This document shows, in pieces, positions 10,134 through 20,676 of a DNA stretch of 64,000 nucleotides. Position 1 is the first letter of the stretch, and each line of letters starts with the position of its first letter. The stretch is from Pseudomonadota bacterium (GTDB lineage Bacteria; Pseudomonadota; Gammaproteobacteria; Burkholderiales; Thiobacillaceae), in assembly GCA_030653935.1 (NCBI GenBank), contig JAURYL010000060.1:1-64000 (forward strand), read 5' to 3'. Under the pieces are notes generated by a model. The model searched no databases, was not told where the DNA came from, and was given only the letters and a program-made list of their open reading frames with translations. The position numbers and the translations under genes are program-made.

Positions 10134-11165
10134 TTACTCGCTCTGCTCCATGGCGAGCAGTTTGCGCAGCGACATGCCGCCCAGCCAGGTAAACAGCAGG
10201 CCCAGGGCGACGATGGGAACCACACTGACGGCGTGCAGCATGATCGCGTAGCTGAGCGCCTCCGGGCGGGGCACGGCGTAGATCAGCAACACTACCAGGG
10301 TCGCGTAATGAAAGGTGCCGACCATGCCGGGCGCCGAGGGGAGGCTGACGCCGACCGCCAGCGCGACCAGCACCAGCCAGCCGGCGATCCAGGGCAGCTC
10401 CAGGCCCATCCCCTGCGCCAGCACCAGAATCTGCGCGACGGTGAGCACCCAGATCAGCAGGGTGAGGCAACCCAGCCAGAGCAGCGCCGCGTATCCCCGG
10501 CCCCAACGCAGCCCCTGGGTAAAGGCGCTGATGCGCCATGCCTGCCGGGCAATGCCCGGCGCGATACCGCCAAACCAGCGCACCAGCAGGTTGGTGAGAA
10601 GTTCGGTATGGCGGCGGAACACCAGGATCATGACCAGCGCGCCGATGCCGACCAGCGACAACAGAAAAGCGCCGCCTTGCAGGATTTCCAGCAGTGGCCC
10701 ATGCCCGTCCGGTAATGCCATGAACGGGCTGATACAGGCGAAGATCACCAGGATGCTGAGCACGTCGATGACCCGCTCCACCATCACCGTGGCCAGTGCG
10801 GCGGAACGGCTGAAGCCGCCGTAGGTGCCGACGAGATAAGCGCGGACCAGTTCGCCGACCCTGATGGGCAGGATGTAATTGATCATGTAGCCCAGCAGCG
10901 ATGCCTCGAACACATTGCGCAGCGACACCGGGCCGACGCCGCCCAGCAGCAAGCGCCAGCGCACGGAGCGCAGCCAGAGCACGAGATAGGTCAGGGCGAT
11001 GGACCAGAGCAGCGCCGGCATTTCCACCCGCCCCAGGGCGGTGCCGATCTCCCCGAGATCGGCACCGCGCAGCGCCAGCCAGGTGAGCAGGCCGCTGAGA
11101 ACGAACCCCGCGATGATCTTGGGGTCGGTCCAGAGTCGGCGCGTGGCCGCGGGAACTGCCGGCAT
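10134..11165 (-). CDS. Flippase-like integral membrane protein (lysylphosphatidylglycerol synthase TM region / UPF0104)
   Basis: Eight or so TM segments, GVSLPSAPGMVGTFHYA motif. Confidence 0.8.
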   Translation of the reverse strand: MPAVPAATRRLWTDPKIIAGFVLSGLLTWLALRGADLGEIGTALGRVEMPALLWSIALTYLVLWLRSVRWRLLLGGVGPVSLRNVFEASLLGYMINYILPIRVGELVRAYLVGTYGGFSRSAALATVMVERVIDVLSILVIFACISPFMALPDGHGPLLEILQGGAFLLSLVGIGALVMILVFRRHTELLTNLLVRWFGGIAPGIARQAWRISAFTQGLRWGRGYAALLWLGCLTLLIWVLTVAQILVLAQGMGLELPWIAGWLVLVALAVGVSLPSAPGMVGTFHYATLVVLLIYAVPRPEALSYAIMLHAVSVVPIVALGLLFTWLGGMSLRKLLAMEQSE

Positions 11166-11170
11166 GTCCG

Positions 11171-11965
11171 TCAGGCGCCGGGCTTGCGCTTGGCGAACAA
11201 GCCGCGTTCGGTGAATTCGCGGTGCATCCTGAGAATGCCGAGGAATTGCTGGAAGCACAGGCCAAACAGCTTGGAAATGAAGAAGATGGTGGTGCTGCCG
11301 ATCTTGCGCGCGTAGTGCGGGACCGGCACCTCAATGATGCGGGCGCCGTCATAGTGCGCGCGCACCACGAATTCGGCGGTAAAGAAGGACATTTGGCAAA
11401 CCTGCGGGGCGATGGATTCGACCAGTTCGCGCTTGAGCAGACGGAAGCCGGTGTCCATGTCGCGATAAGGCAGCTTGAAGAAGATGCGCAGCAACCAGTT
11501 GTAACCGCCGGACAGCCAGACGCGGTAGAACGGGTCCTTGCGTGGCGACTTCATGCCGAGGATCACGTCGTAGTCCTTGCGGTAGGGCTCCAGGCGCCAG
11601 AAATCAATCACCGCGAACTGATAGTCGGAATCGACCAGGAAAATCCACGGCTTGGTGGCATGGCTGACGGCATCCATCACCGCCTTCTGGTAGCCCTTGC
11701 GCTCGTCGCTGGTGAACAGGCGGATGGGCAATTCCTCCGCAAGCCGCTCCAGCACAGCCTTGGTGTCATCGGTACTACCATCCTCCGCGACGATGATCTC
11801 CAGATCCGTGACACGGGGTCCCAACTCCGCGATGTAGTTACGCAGGGTCTGTTCAATGATGAAGGACTCATTGAACACGGGAAAAACCATGGAAATGCCG
11901 CCCAACTCGGGATCGGCCGGGCCGCGCGGTGAAGTATTGACGCGAGCGGTGTCGGTTTGCGGCAT
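11171..11965 (-). CDS. Family 2 glycosyltransferase
   Basis: GISMVFPVFNESFIIEQTLRNY, EIIVAEDGSTDDTKAVL, DSDYQF, DMDTGFRLLKRE. Confidence 0.88.
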   Translation of the reverse strand: MPQTDTARVNTSPRGPADPELGGISMVFPVFNESFIIEQTLRNYIAELGPRVTDLEIIVAEDGSTDDTKAVLERLAEELPIRLFTSDERKGYQKAVMDAVSHATKPWIFLVDSDYQFAVIDFWRLEPYRKDYDVILGMKSPRKDPFYRVWLSGGYNWLLRIFFKLPYRDMDTGFRLLKRELVESIAPQVCQMSFFTAEFVVRAHYDGARIIEVPVPHYARKIGSTTIFFISKLFGLCFQQFLGILRMHREFTERGLFAKRKPGA

Positions 11966-12081
11966 GGCGGGGATTCTCGTGGCAGGTTAAAAAATGTTTA
12001 GTTATTTCGGGTTGCCCGCGCGGGGCGCGAGACCGGCCGGCACGATACTACCGTGACGACACCAGGGCGATGAAATCGGAT

Positions 12082-13158
12082 TCATCCAGCGCCGGTGCTT
12101 TCCTCCAGCATCGCCTTGATCTCCAGCGGCGTCATGCTTTGTCCGTTCAACTCGCGCATGAACCAGTCGAAATAGCCGCGCGTCTTGCCCAAAAAGCGTT
12201 CAAGGCCAGCCTCGTCGCGCACGTAGGGCGTGTAGCCGGGGTGGATCGAGGGGGAGTGGAAGCTGAACACGAAGATGCGCTGGCCGTCGTCCAGCATGGC
12301 GCGGGTCATGCGCTGCATTTCCGCCAGGGTGTAATCCTCCGGCGACAGGCGGATGCGCTCGAAGGCGCGCAGGCGCGAGGTGATGGCTGGCAGGCGCGCC
12401 CAGCGCAACCTGGAGTGGGTCAGCAGGCGGTAGAACGGCGCGCCGGCGCCCTTTAGCCAGCCGGCGTAGCAGCCGGCGCCGGGCAGGCCCAGCAGCTTGC
12501 GCTGACCGCCGAACCAGAACGGCGCCGCCGTATAGCCGGAGTAATCGGGGCCGCCGTCGGCGCTGTAGTCGATCGGTGGCGCCACGCTGATGTCGACCTC
12601 GTAACCCAGTTGTTCCAGGATGGCCGCGCTGTTGCGGCCATTGCCGTAGCGGCCGGCCAGATAGGTGAGGGGTCGCTTACCGAAGTTGGCCGCGATGGTC
12701 TCGCTGAGGATGCGCAGCTTCTCGTATTCCAGTTCGCGCGGCAGGTTGCCGGGATAGGTGTTGGCGCGGGTCAATGCTTCGCTCAACGGCGGCGACACCC
12801 AGGGATGCAGATGGGCGCCGATCAGGGCGCGGCCTTCGTCCTGGTAGCGGCGCAGGGTTTCGTAACCGAGCGGCTGGCTGGCGATGGGGTAGTCGATGAC
12901 GTAATTGGGGACGATGCCGAAGGCGTCGAACACTTCCTGCGCGCGGCCGATGTGGCGCATGTGCTCGACGCCGACCTCCTCGCGCGCGTGTTCGCGGCTC
13001 CAGTCGAACTCTTCCTCGGTGTGGATCACCACCGAAAGGATGGGCCGGGTGTCCTCCGGCACCGGGATGTGCCGGGCGTTGGGGAACAGATCAGATATCA
13101 AGGGCCGCGCTTTCCGAATAGAGGTTCTGGACATCCGCCTCGGTGATGCCTTCGCCAC
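12082..13158 (-). CDS. Polysaccharide deacetylase-like protein (WalW-type)
   Basis: LSVVIHTEEEFDWSREH, HLHPWVSPP, YLAGRYGNGRNSAAIL, HSPSIHPGYTPYV; likely true start internal, as 5' end overlaps the upstream gene. Confidence 0.75.
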   Translation of the reverse strand: MAKASPRRMSRTSIRKARPLISDLFPNARHIPVPEDTRPILSVVIHTEEEFDWSREHAREEVGVEHMRHIGRAQEVFDAFGIVPNYVIDYPIASQPLGYETLRRYQDEGRALIGAHLHPWVSPPLSEALTRANTYPGNLPRELEYEKLRILSETIAANFGKRPLTYLAGRYGNGRNSAAILEQLGYEVDISVAPPIDYSADGGPDYSGYTAAPFWFGGQRKLLGLPGAGCYAGWLKGAGAPFYRLLTHSRLRWARLPAITSRLRAFERIRLSPEDYTLAEMQRMTRAMLDDGQRIFVFSFHSPSIHPGYTPYVRDEAGLERFLGKTRGYFDWFMRELNGQSMTPLEIKAMLEESTGAG

Positions 13159-13954
13159 GGAAAACCTTGTTGCGGTAGCCCTTCAACTCGGTATGCGGCC
13201 AGGCCGGCTTGCCCGGCAGCAGGCGGCTTTCCACCCGCGTCGTGACCATGCCGGAGAGCAGAAAGTGGCAGCCGAGCACGGGCAGGTAGTTGAGAAACAC
13301 GTCGGGGTTGGTGAAGCCGATGATTTCCGCGCTGGGCAGGTGCTTCAGGGTGGCGCGCTTGTACACCACCAGGCTGCGCTGCTTGCCCTTGCCGACGGCG
13401 AGGCAGCGCAGCCAGGGGAAATGCTTGTGGTCCCGGTAGACCTTGAGCGACGCGGCATCCAGCACCGCCCCGATGCGCGCCGGATCGGTGATGACGCCGG
13501 CGCCGGTCAAGCGTTGGTGTGGCGCCGGCAGGTTGAACAGCACCGTGCGCGCCTCGTTCATCGGCTTGAACTTGAGGAATTTCAAAGACTGCTCGACCAC
13601 GGCCGTGGGCGACAGGTCGGTGAAATGGAAACCGGGCTGGGAGATCACCGCCATCGCCAGACGCATGCTCTGGGTACGGAAGGCGTCCAGCACCATCCAG
13701 CTGGTGATGTTGCAGAACTGTTCGAGCCGGCCGCGCACCGGGTAGGCGGCGTAGATGGCGCCAATGCCGCCGACGACCTGGCCGGCATCGTCACGGATCA
13801 GGAAACCGTTGTTCGGCTTGTCCACACCCCAGTTCTGGCGGAAGGCGTCGGCCCAGACATCGGCCGGGTGGCTGGGGTTGAGGTGGGCGCAAAGGAATTC
13901 GCAGAACGCCGGAAGATCCTCGTCGCGGATGGGTTCGAGCTTGGGCAGGGCCAT
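13091..13954 (-). CDS. GNAT-like acetyltransferase-fold protein
   Basis: ORF with GFLIRDDAGQVVGGIGAIYAAY and MRLAMAVISQPGFHFTDLSPTAVV; family call by resemblance only. Confidence 0.55.
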   Translation of the reverse strand: MALPKLEPIRDEDLPAFCEFLCAHLNPSHPADVWADAFRQNWGVDKPNNGFLIRDDAGQVVGGIGAIYAAYPVRGRLEQFCNITSWMVLDAFRTQSMRLAMAVISQPGFHFTDLSPTAVVEQSLKFLKFKPMNEARTVLFNLPAPHQRLTGAGVITDPARIGAVLDAASLKVYRDHKHFPWLRCLAVGKGKQRSLVVYKRATLKHLPSAEIIGFTNPDVFLNYLPVLGCHFLLSGMVTTRVESRLLPGKPAWPHTELKGYRNKVFRGEGITEADVQNLYSESAALDI

Positions 13955-14030
13955 ATCAGGGGAAGTCCGTGGGGGCGCCGGGACGTTAGCACAAAGGCCG
14001 GGAAAACTGGGTTAAGCTGCGCCCCAGCCC

Positions 14031-14093
14031 GTAGGAGCGGACCGCGTCCGCGTTAGCCCTACGCAAATGATCGCGGACGCGGTCCGCTCCTAC
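14031..14093. repeat. REP pair / BIME (family 1)
   Basis: GTAGGAGCGGACCGCGTCCGCGTT...GATCGCGGACGCGGTCCGCTCCTAC. Confidence 0.9.
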
Positions 14094-14110
14094 ACACCAC
14101 GCTATCCGCC

Positions 14111-16117
14111 ATGCCCAGCCTCTCGATTCCCGGTTTTTCCCGCGATGCCCACGGCAAGCCGATCATCGGCACGACGCCGGAAGATCTCTACGCCTACGGC
14201 CACCTGATTCGTTCCAGCGAGCAATTGGTGCTCGACCAGTTCTCGCGCGGCTTCGTCTCCGGCACCACCCATACCTGCCTGGGCCAGGAAATCTGCGCCA
14301 TGGCGGTGGTGCGGGCGTTGACTCATCCGGAAGACGCGGCGCTGTCCAACCACCGCAACCACGGCCATTTCCTCGCCTATTCCGGCGAATTCGTCGGCCT
14401 GGTGGCGGAAATCATGGGCCGCGCGGCGGGCGCCTGTGGCGGTCGTGGCGGCAGCCAGCACCTGGTCTGGCGCCACTTCCATTCCAACGGCGTCCAGGGC
14501 GGCATGACCGGCATCGGTGCCGGTCTCGCCCTGGCGCGCAAGCTGCACGGCAGCGGTGCCATCGTCGCCGCCATGATCGGCGACGGCACGCTCGGCCAGG
14601 GCCTGCTCTACGAAGCCATGAACCTCGCCTCGGTCTGGTCGGTGCCCTACCTGGTGGTGGTGGAAAACAACGGCATCTCGCAGACCACCGAGCCGCACCA
14701 GAACCTCGGCGGCGACATCCAGGCGCGCGGCGCCGCCTTCGGCCTGCAAACCTGGCGGCTGGATGATGCCGATCCGGCATTCTGCGAGCGGGTGGCCGCC
14801 GTGGTGCAACAGGTGCGCGACAGCCAGCGCCCCGGCTTTCTGGTGATCGACACCCAACGCATGGGGCCGCATTCCAAAGGCGACGACCTGCGCGACGATG
14901 CCGTGGTCGCGGCCATCCGCGCGCGCGACCCACTGGAGGCGATGGGCCGCCGGTTGCCCGATGCACTGCGCGCCGGCATCGAAGCGCGCAACGCCGCTTT
15001 TATCGAAGCAGTACGGGAAGCCGCCAACGCCTCGCCGGAAGCCGTCTACAGCGACACCCCAGAACACATCTTCGACCGCGCCGCCGAACTGGCGGGCGCC
15101 CCCCCCAGCTATCCGGAAGTGGCGGCAAAAACCAGCGTGCGTCTGGCCATCAACGCCGCGCTGAATCACCTGCTGACCACCTGGCCGGAAACCCTCCTGC
15201 TCGGCGAAGACCTGCACGACCCCTACGGCGGCGCCTTCAAGGTCACCCAGGGATTGAGCACGGCCTATCCTGGTCGCGTCATCTCGACGCCGATCTCCGA
15301 GGCCGGCATCACCGGCGCCGCCATCGGCCTGGCGATGGACGGCTTCCGCCCGATCCTGGAAATCATGTTCGCGGACTTCCTTTCCCTGTGCATGGACCAG
15401 CTCTACAACCATGCGGTGAAGTTCCCCGGCGTCTTCCCTGAAGTCACGGTGCCGCTGATCGTGCGCACCCCCTCCGGCGGCCGCCGCGGCTATGGCCCCA
15501 CCCACAGCCAGAGCCCGGAGAACATCTTCACCTCCATCCCCGGCCTCACTGTCCTTTACGGCAGCCAGCGCCACGATGTCGCCCGCCTGCTGGTCGATGC
15601 CGCGCGGCAATGGCCCTATCCCACCCTGTTCCTGGAGCACAAGCTGCTCTACGGCGAAACCCAGGATGGCGGCGACTATGAAGTGCTGGCGGCGGACCCG
15701 GACGACCTCGCCGCGCCCTTGTTTCCAACCCTGCTGCGCCGCCGCCCGGACGCGGACCTGACCATCGTCACCTACGGTGGCATGCTGCCAGTGGTGGAAG
15801 AAGCGGCGAAACGCCTGGAAGAGGAAGAGGAGTTGATGGTGGACATCGTCGTCCCCTCGCTGCTCTCGCCTCTGCCGCGCCGCACCCTGCTGGCGCACCT
15901 CATGAACAGTGAGCGGGTGGTCATCGCCGAGGAATCGCACCACGAATTCGGCGTCGGCGCTGAAATCGCCGCCAGCCTGCTGGAAGCCGGCTTCAAGGGC
16001 CAGTGCTTCCGCATCGGCACGCCGCCGGTGCCGATCGCCTCCGCGCGCAGCCTGGAACGGCAGATCCTGCCGGACGCCGACAAGCTGATCGAAGACATTC
16101 TGGACAACCTGTACTAA
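14111..16117 (+). CDS. Fused alpha/beta 2-oxoacid dehydrogenase E1 component (pyruvate/acetoin/branched-chain type)
   Basis: N-terminal alpha half with TPP motif GDGTLGQGLLYEAMNLASVWSVPYLVVVENNGIS; C-terminal beta half LLLGEDLHDPYGGAFKVTQGL, PISEAGITGAAIGLAMDGFRPI. Confidence 0.92.
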   Translation: MPSLSIPGFSRDAHGKPIIGTTPEDLYAYGHLIRSSEQLVLDQFSRGFVSGTTHTCLGQEICAMAVVRALTHPEDAALSNHRNHGHFLAYSGEFVGLVAEIMGRAAGACGGRGGSQHLVWRHFHSNGVQGGMTGIGAGLALARKLHGSGAIVAAMIGDGTLGQGLLYEAMNLASVWSVPYLVVVENNGISQTTEPHQNLGGDIQARGAAFGLQTWRLDDADPAFCERVAAVVQQVRDSQRPGFLVIDTQRMGPHSKGDDLRDDAVVAAIRARDPLEAMGRRLPDALRAGIEARNAAFIEAVREAANASPEAVYSDTPEHIFDRAAELAGAPPSYPEVAAKTSVRLAINAALNHLLTTWPETLLLGEDLHDPYGGAFKVTQGLSTAYPGRVISTPISEAGITGAAIGLAMDGFRPILEIMFADFLSLCMDQLYNHAVKFPGVFPEVTVPLIVRTPSGGRRGYGPTHSQSPENIFTSIPGLTVLYGSQRHDVARLLVDAARQWPYPTLFLEHKLLYGETQDGGDYEVLAADPDDLAAPLFPTLLRRRPDADLTIVTYGGMLPVVEEAAKRLEEEEELMVDIVVPSLLSPLPRRTLLAHLMNSERVVIAEESHHEFGVGAEIAASLLEAGFKGQCFRIGTPPVPIASARSLERQILPDADKLIEDILDNLY

Positions 16118-16182
16118 TGGCGGAACCGCTTCGCGTTCCGCCCTACGACGCATCCAACCCATCACGGTAACGAGGTAGATCA

Positions 16183-17289
16183 ATGGCATTCGCCCTCCAC
16201 GCCCCGCGCGTCAACAACAACGACGACATCGTCCAGGTCATCGCCTTCCGTGTCGGTGTCGGCGATTTCGTCAAGCAAGGCGACATCGTCCTCGACGTGG
16301 AAACCGACAAGGCCATCGTCGAAGTCGCCGCCGAAAACGACGGCTACGTGCTCAAGCTGATGTGCGAAGTGGACGACAAGGTCGCGGTCGGCGCCATCCT
16401 GCTCTGGCAGGGTGAAAGCGCCGATGAGGCGGTGCCGGAAACGCCGGTCGCGGCGCCGGCCGCCGGTGGTGGCAACGCCCGCCCCACCGCCAAAGCGCGC
16501 GCCCTCTTGAAGGAACTCGGCCTCGACGCCGGCGCGGTCGCCGCCTCCGGTGACCGGCTGACACTCGCCGATGTGGAAGCCTACATCGCCGCGCATGGCA
16601 TCCAGCGCCGCGACCACACCCCCGCCGTCACCGTCTCGACCCAGGAAAGCCTGCCCGACGTGCCCGGCCAGTTGGTCGACCTCAATGCCGAGGAACGCGG
16701 CATGCTGATCACCGTGTCCTGGCACCGTGACCACGCCGCCGCCACCTATCTGGAAGTGGAATACGACCCGAAGGCCTGGGAAGACCACGCCGCCGCCTAT
16801 GCCGCCGAAAACAAGCTGATGCTGTCGCCGCTGCTGCCGCTGCTGGCCTATCGCTACGTGCAATTGGTGAAAGCCAGCCCCCGGCTCAACGCCACCGTGG
16901 TCAACGGCAAGCGCTTCCAGTACCAGCCGGTGAACCTCGGCTTCACCGTGCAGGCCGGGGAAACCCTGTATCTCACCGTGGTACGCGACGCCGACACCCT
17001 GGATACCAAGCAATTCATCGAGAACCTCGGCGAGGTGCAGCGCCACGCGATCCAGCGCAAGTTGAGCCGCGAGGAAACCAGCGGCGCCACCATCGCCTTC
17101 TCCAGCATGGCGCGCTGGAACGTCAGCCGCCACATTCCCATCCTGCCGCCCTACTGCTCGTTGATGATCGCCCACGCCGCCCCCAAGGGCAGCGGCCGCG
17201 CCGTGCTCGGCGCCAGCTACGACCATCGCGTGCTGTCCGGCTTCGATGTCGCGCGACTGTTGATGGAACTGGCGAAGCCACCCCTGTAG
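16183..17289 (+). CDS. Dihydrolipoamide acyltransferase E2
   Basis: Lipoyl domain VETDKAIVEV, E3/E1-binding-like segment, catalytic YDHRVLSGFD. Confidence 0.9.
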   Translation: MAFALHAPRVNNNDDIVQVIAFRVGVGDFVKQGDIVLDVETDKAIVEVAAENDGYVLKLMCEVDDKVAVGAILLWQGESADEAVPETPVAAPAAGGGNARPTAKARALLKELGLDAGAVAASGDRLTLADVEAYIAAHGIQRRDHTPAVTVSTQESLPDVPGQLVDLNAEERGMLITVSWHRDHAAATYLEVEYDPKAWEDHAAAYAAENKLMLSPLLPLLAYRYVQLVKASPRLNATVVNGKRFQYQPVNLGFTVQAGETLYLTVVRDADTLDTKQFIENLGEVQRHAIQRKLSREETSGATIAFSSMARWNVSRHIPILPPYCSLMIAHAAPKGSGRAVLGASYDHRVLSGFDVARLLMELAKPPL

Positions 17290-17352
17290 TAGCGCAGGCT
17301 TCCAGCCTGCGTTCTTCTCAGAACTCCCGAGCAGGCTGGAAGCCTGCGCTAC
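17289..17352. repeat. REP-like hairpin pair (family 2, GTAGCGCAGGCTTCCAGCCTGCG)
   Basis: GTAGCGCAGGCTTCCAGCCTGCG...GCAGGCTGGAAGCCTGCGCTAC. Confidence 0.85.
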
Positions 17353-17368
17353 ATAAAAGGAAACCCGA

Positions 17369-17632
17369 ATGAACCTCGACCGTGATGCCATCAAGGCCGC
17401 CGTGCGCGCCAAAGTGATCGAACTGGCGAAGAACCTGGGCATGGATGCCAGCGACATCGGTGACGACGACCTCATCCCCGCCACCGGTTACGTCGATTCG
17501 GCCGCCATCCTGGAACTGGTGGTCTGGTACGAAGACGCCTACCAGATGCCGCTGAAGCAGGAAGAAATCAACATCGACAACCTCGGTTCGATCAACTCGA
17601 TGGCCGATTTCGTGATCAAGCGGAAAGGTTGA
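17369..17632 (+). CDS. Acyl carrier protein
   Basis: GYVDSAAILELVVWYEDAYQ phosphopantetheine-attachment motif, acidic, 87 aa. Confidence 0.85.
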   Translation: MNLDRDAIKAAVRAKVIELAKNLGMDASDIGDDDLIPATGYVDSAAILELVVWYEDAYQMPLKQEEINIDNLGSINSMADFVIKRKG

Positions 17633-17679
17633 CCGCGCCCCCGGCGCGACCGCCCGGCCCCTTCACATACAATCCCGCC

Positions 17680-18264
17680 ATGTCAGACGCCACTCCCGAC
17701 TTTCTTTTCGCCGCCGCCCTCAACACTGTGCTGGACAAGCAGCCGACCGCGAAAACGCGGCTGGAACGCCACGTCGGCAAGTGCGTGCGCCTGGTCCTGC
17801 CGCTGCTGCCGCTTTCCGTCCGCATCGAAGCTGACGGCGGTTTCGTCGCCGCCTCGCCCGAAGCGGCGGCCGACGTGCAGCTGTTTCCCGATCTTGCCGC
17901 CGTGCCGCAATGGCTCACCGGCGGCAAACTCGGCGATCTGTTCCGGGTAGCCGGCGACGGCGTGCTCGCCGCCGACCTGGCGCACGCACTGGCCGATTTC
18001 GACTGGGTGCTGGCGCTACGCCCCTACCTCGGCGACATCGCCGCCAGCCGCGTCGACCAGTTCATCCAGGGGCTCAGCGGCTGGCGCACCCAGGCGGTCG
18101 AATCCGCCGGCCGCAACCTCGCCGAATACGCCGTCTACGAACAGGCCATGCTCGCCGAACCGTTCGCCGTGCGCGAATTCATCAGCGAAGTCGACCGCCT
18201 GCGCGAGGACGCGGATCGGCTGGAAGCGCGATTGGCGTTACTCGAAACCCACCGCAAAACCTGA
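17680..18264 (+). CDS. ubiJ: Ubiquinone biosynthesis accessory factor UbiJ (SCP2 domain)
   Basis: SCP2-like N-terminus, C-terminal [19 protein letters not shown]; directly upstream of ubiB. Confidence 0.85.
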   Translation: MSDATPDFLFAAALNTVLDKQPTAKTRLERHVGKCVRLVLPLLPLSVRIEADGGFVAASPEAAADVQLFPDLAAVPQWLTGGKLGDLFRVAGDGVLAADLAHALADFDWVLALRPYLGDIAASRVDQFIQGLSGWRTQAVESAGRNLAEYAVYEQAMLAEPFAVREFISEVDRLREDADRLEARLALLETHRKT

Positions 18265-19793
18265 TGTACTTCTTCCGCCTTCTGCGTATCTTCCTCACCG
18301 CCGCCCGTTTCGGCCTGGATGAGTTTTTCCTCGGCCACGAACGGGTGAAGCTCGTGCGCTGGGCGGTGCAGACGCTGTTCTTCTGGCGCCGCCTGTCGGC
18401 GCCGCGCGCCGTTCGCCTGCGCCTGGCGCTGGAATCGCTGGGGCCGATCTTCATCAAGTTCGGCCAGATGCTCTCCACGCGGCGCGATCTGGTGCCGCCG
18501 GACATCGCCGACGAACTGGCGAAGTTGCAAGACCGGGTGCCGCCCTTCCCCAGCGAACAGGCACTGGCGGTGCTGCGCCGCGCCTATGGCCGCGACGCCG
18601 CCGAGGTCTTCGCGGAGTTCGATCCGACCCCGATCGCCTCGGCCTCCGTGGCCCAGGTGCACAAGGCACGACTGAAATCAGGCGATGGGGTTGGCAAACT
18701 CGTGGCGGTGAAGGTGTTGCGCCCCGGCATCAACAAGGTCATCGGCCAGGATGTGAAACTGCTCGATGCCTTCGCGCATCTGGTCGAACTGCTCTGGTGG
18801 GACGGCAAGCGTCTGAAGCCGCGCGAAGTGGTGGCCGAGTTCGCCAAGCACCTGGGCGACGAACTGGACCAGATGCGCGAGGCCGCCAACTGCTCGCAAC
18901 TGCACCGCAACTTCGCCACCTCTTCGCTGCTGGTGGTGCCCGAGGTGTACTGGGATTACTGCGGCCCGGAAGTGATGGTGATGACCTGGATGGACGGCAC
19001 CCCCATCTCGCGCACCGACGAGTTGCGTCGACAGGGCATCGATTTCCCCCGTCTCGCCCGGGCCGGGGTGGAACTGTTCTTCACCCAGGTGTTCCGCGAC
19101 GGCTTTTTCCACGCCGACATGCACCCCGGCAATATCCAGGTGACGCCCGACGGCAAATACATCGCCCTCGACTTCGGCATCATGGGCACCCTCACCGACG
19201 TCGATAAAAACTACCTGGCGCAGAACTTCCTCGCCTTCTTCCGCCGCGACTACAAGAAAGTGGCGCAGGCGCACCTGGATGCCGGCTGGGTGCCGGCGAA
19301 TACCCGGGTGGATGAATTCGAGGCGGCGATTCGCGCGGTGTGCGAACCGGTATTCGACCGGCCGCTGAAGGAAATCGCCTTCGGCAAGGTGCTGTTGCGC
19401 CTGTTCCAGACCTCGCGCCGCTTCGGCATGGAAATCCAGCCGCAACTGGTGATGCTGCAAAAAACCCTGCTCAACATCGAAGGTCTCGGCCGCGACCTCG
19501 ACCCCGACCTCGATCTCTGGTCCACCGCCAAGCCCTTCCTGGAACGCTGGATGAATGAGCAGATCGGCTGGCGCGGCTGGCTGCGCACGTTCCAGGAAGA
19601 AGCGCCCTACTGGGGCGCGCTGATTCCACAACTGCCGCGCCTCGCGCATCAGGCCCTGCGCGCGGACCGCCTGGAGCAACTGGAAGCCGGCATGGCCCTG
19701 ATGCTGCGCCAGCAACAGGCGCGTAACCGCTGGCTGGGCGTGATCGCCGGCCTGCTGGCGGTGCTGGTGGTGACGGGCTGGCTGGCCGGGTAA
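18264..19793 (+). CDS. ubiB: Ubiquinone biosynthesis kinase-like UbiB
   Basis: [61 protein letters not shown]. Confidence 0.95.
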   Translation: MYFFRLLRIFLTAARFGLDEFFLGHERVKLVRWAVQTLFFWRRLSAPRAVRLRLALESLGPIFIKFGQMLSTRRDLVPPDIADELAKLQDRVPPFPSEQALAVLRRAYGRDAAEVFAEFDPTPIASASVAQVHKARLKSGDGVGKLVAVKVLRPGINKVIGQDVKLLDAFAHLVELLWWDGKRLKPREVVAEFAKHLGDELDQMREAANCSQLHRNFATSSLLVVPEVYWDYCGPEVMVMTWMDGTPISRTDELRRQGIDFPRLARAGVELFFTQVFRDGFFHADMHPGNIQVTPDGKYIALDFGIMGTLTDVDKNYLAQNFLAFFRRDYKKVAQAHLDAGWVPANTRVDEFEAAIRAVCEPVFDRPLKEIAFGKVLLRLFQTSRRFGMEIQPQLVMLQKTLLNIEGLGRDLDPDLDLWSTAKPFLERWMNEQIGWRGWLRTFQEEAPYWGALIPQLPRLAHQALRADRLEQLEAGMALMLRQQQARNRWLGVIAGLLAVLVVTGWLAG

Positions 19794-19808
19794 TCCCCCT
19801 GTAGCGCC

Positions 19809-19888
19809 GTAGGGTGTGGTGAGGGACGAACCGCACCGCGTTACGCGAATGTGGGTGATGCGGTTCGCTACGCTCACCACATCCTACG
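19809..19888. repeat. Palindromic intergenic repeat (family 3)
   Basis: GTAGGGTGTGGTGAGGGACGAACCGCA...TGCGGTTCGCTACGCTCACCACATCCTAC; half copy at 49623-49655. Confidence 0.78.
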
Positions 19889-20027
19889 GGCTGATCAATA
19901 CCGCCCCGGGCGGCCGATCAGCCACACACCGGCGCTCCAGTTTCGACTTACGCGGCCCGCCACAACCGGGATGTATAAGCACTCGCTTATAATCCGGCCC
20001 GACCTTCATAGACCGCGTGTGCCTCCC

Positions 20028-20675
20028 ATGTTCCAGTTCTCTACATCCACCGCCGTCAACCTGGCGCTGACCGTCCTCATCCTGTTCTCCCTGATCACCT
20101 GGACGATGATCTTCGCCAAGGGCTGGCTGCAATGGCAGTTGCGCAAGTCCAATGCCGCCTTCGCCAGGCGTTTCTGGCAGGCCGCCGATCTGGAAGCGGC
20201 GGAGGTTGCCGCCAAGCAGGCGGACAGCCCGCTGGCGCGGCTGGCCAAGGCCGGCTTCGACACCCTCAACTCACTCGGCGACCGCCAGACCCTGGCGCAT
20301 GCTGGCGACCGCCAGGCAGTACTGGAGCGCAGCCTCTCGCAGCAGGTAAGGAAGGAACAGCACAAGCTGGAAGCCGGCCTCATGCTGCTCGCCAGCATCG
20401 GCAGCACGGCGCCGTTCGTCGGCCTGTTCGGCACCGTCTGGGGAATCATGAACGCGATGAGCAGCATCGCCATCTCCGGCGGCTCCGGCCTCGAAGTGGT
20501 GGCCGGCCCGGTGGGCGAGGCGCTGCTCGCCACCGCCATCGGCATCGCCGCCGCGATTCCCGCCGTGCTTGCCTACAACTACGGCGTGCGCGTCACCCGC
20601 CTGATGGTTTCCGAGATGGAAGGCTTCGCCAACGAATTCCTGCGCCTGGCCTGCCAGGGCCAGAAGGAGTCCTGA
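20028..20675 (+). CDS. exbB: MotA/TolQ/ExbB proton channel family protein
   Basis: ASIGSTAPFVGLFGTVWGIMNAM, AIGIAAAIPAVLAYNYG. Confidence 0.92.
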   Translation: MFQFSTSTAVNLALTVLILFSLITWTMIFAKGWLQWQLRKSNAAFARRFWQAADLEAAEVAAKQADSPLARLAKAGFDTLNSLGDRQTLAHAGDRQAVLERSLSQQVRKEQHKLEAGLMLLASIGSTAPFVGLFGTVWGIMNAMSSIAISGGSGLEVVAGPVGEALLATAIGIAAAIPAVLAYNYGVRVTRLMVSEMEGFANEFLRLACQGQKES

Positions 20676-20676
20676 G

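Noticed and set aside
14102-16189. 695-aa antisense ORF opposite the E1 gene
   Set aside because: Codon-bias artefact; sense strand encodes clear TPP-dependent dehydrogenase motifs.
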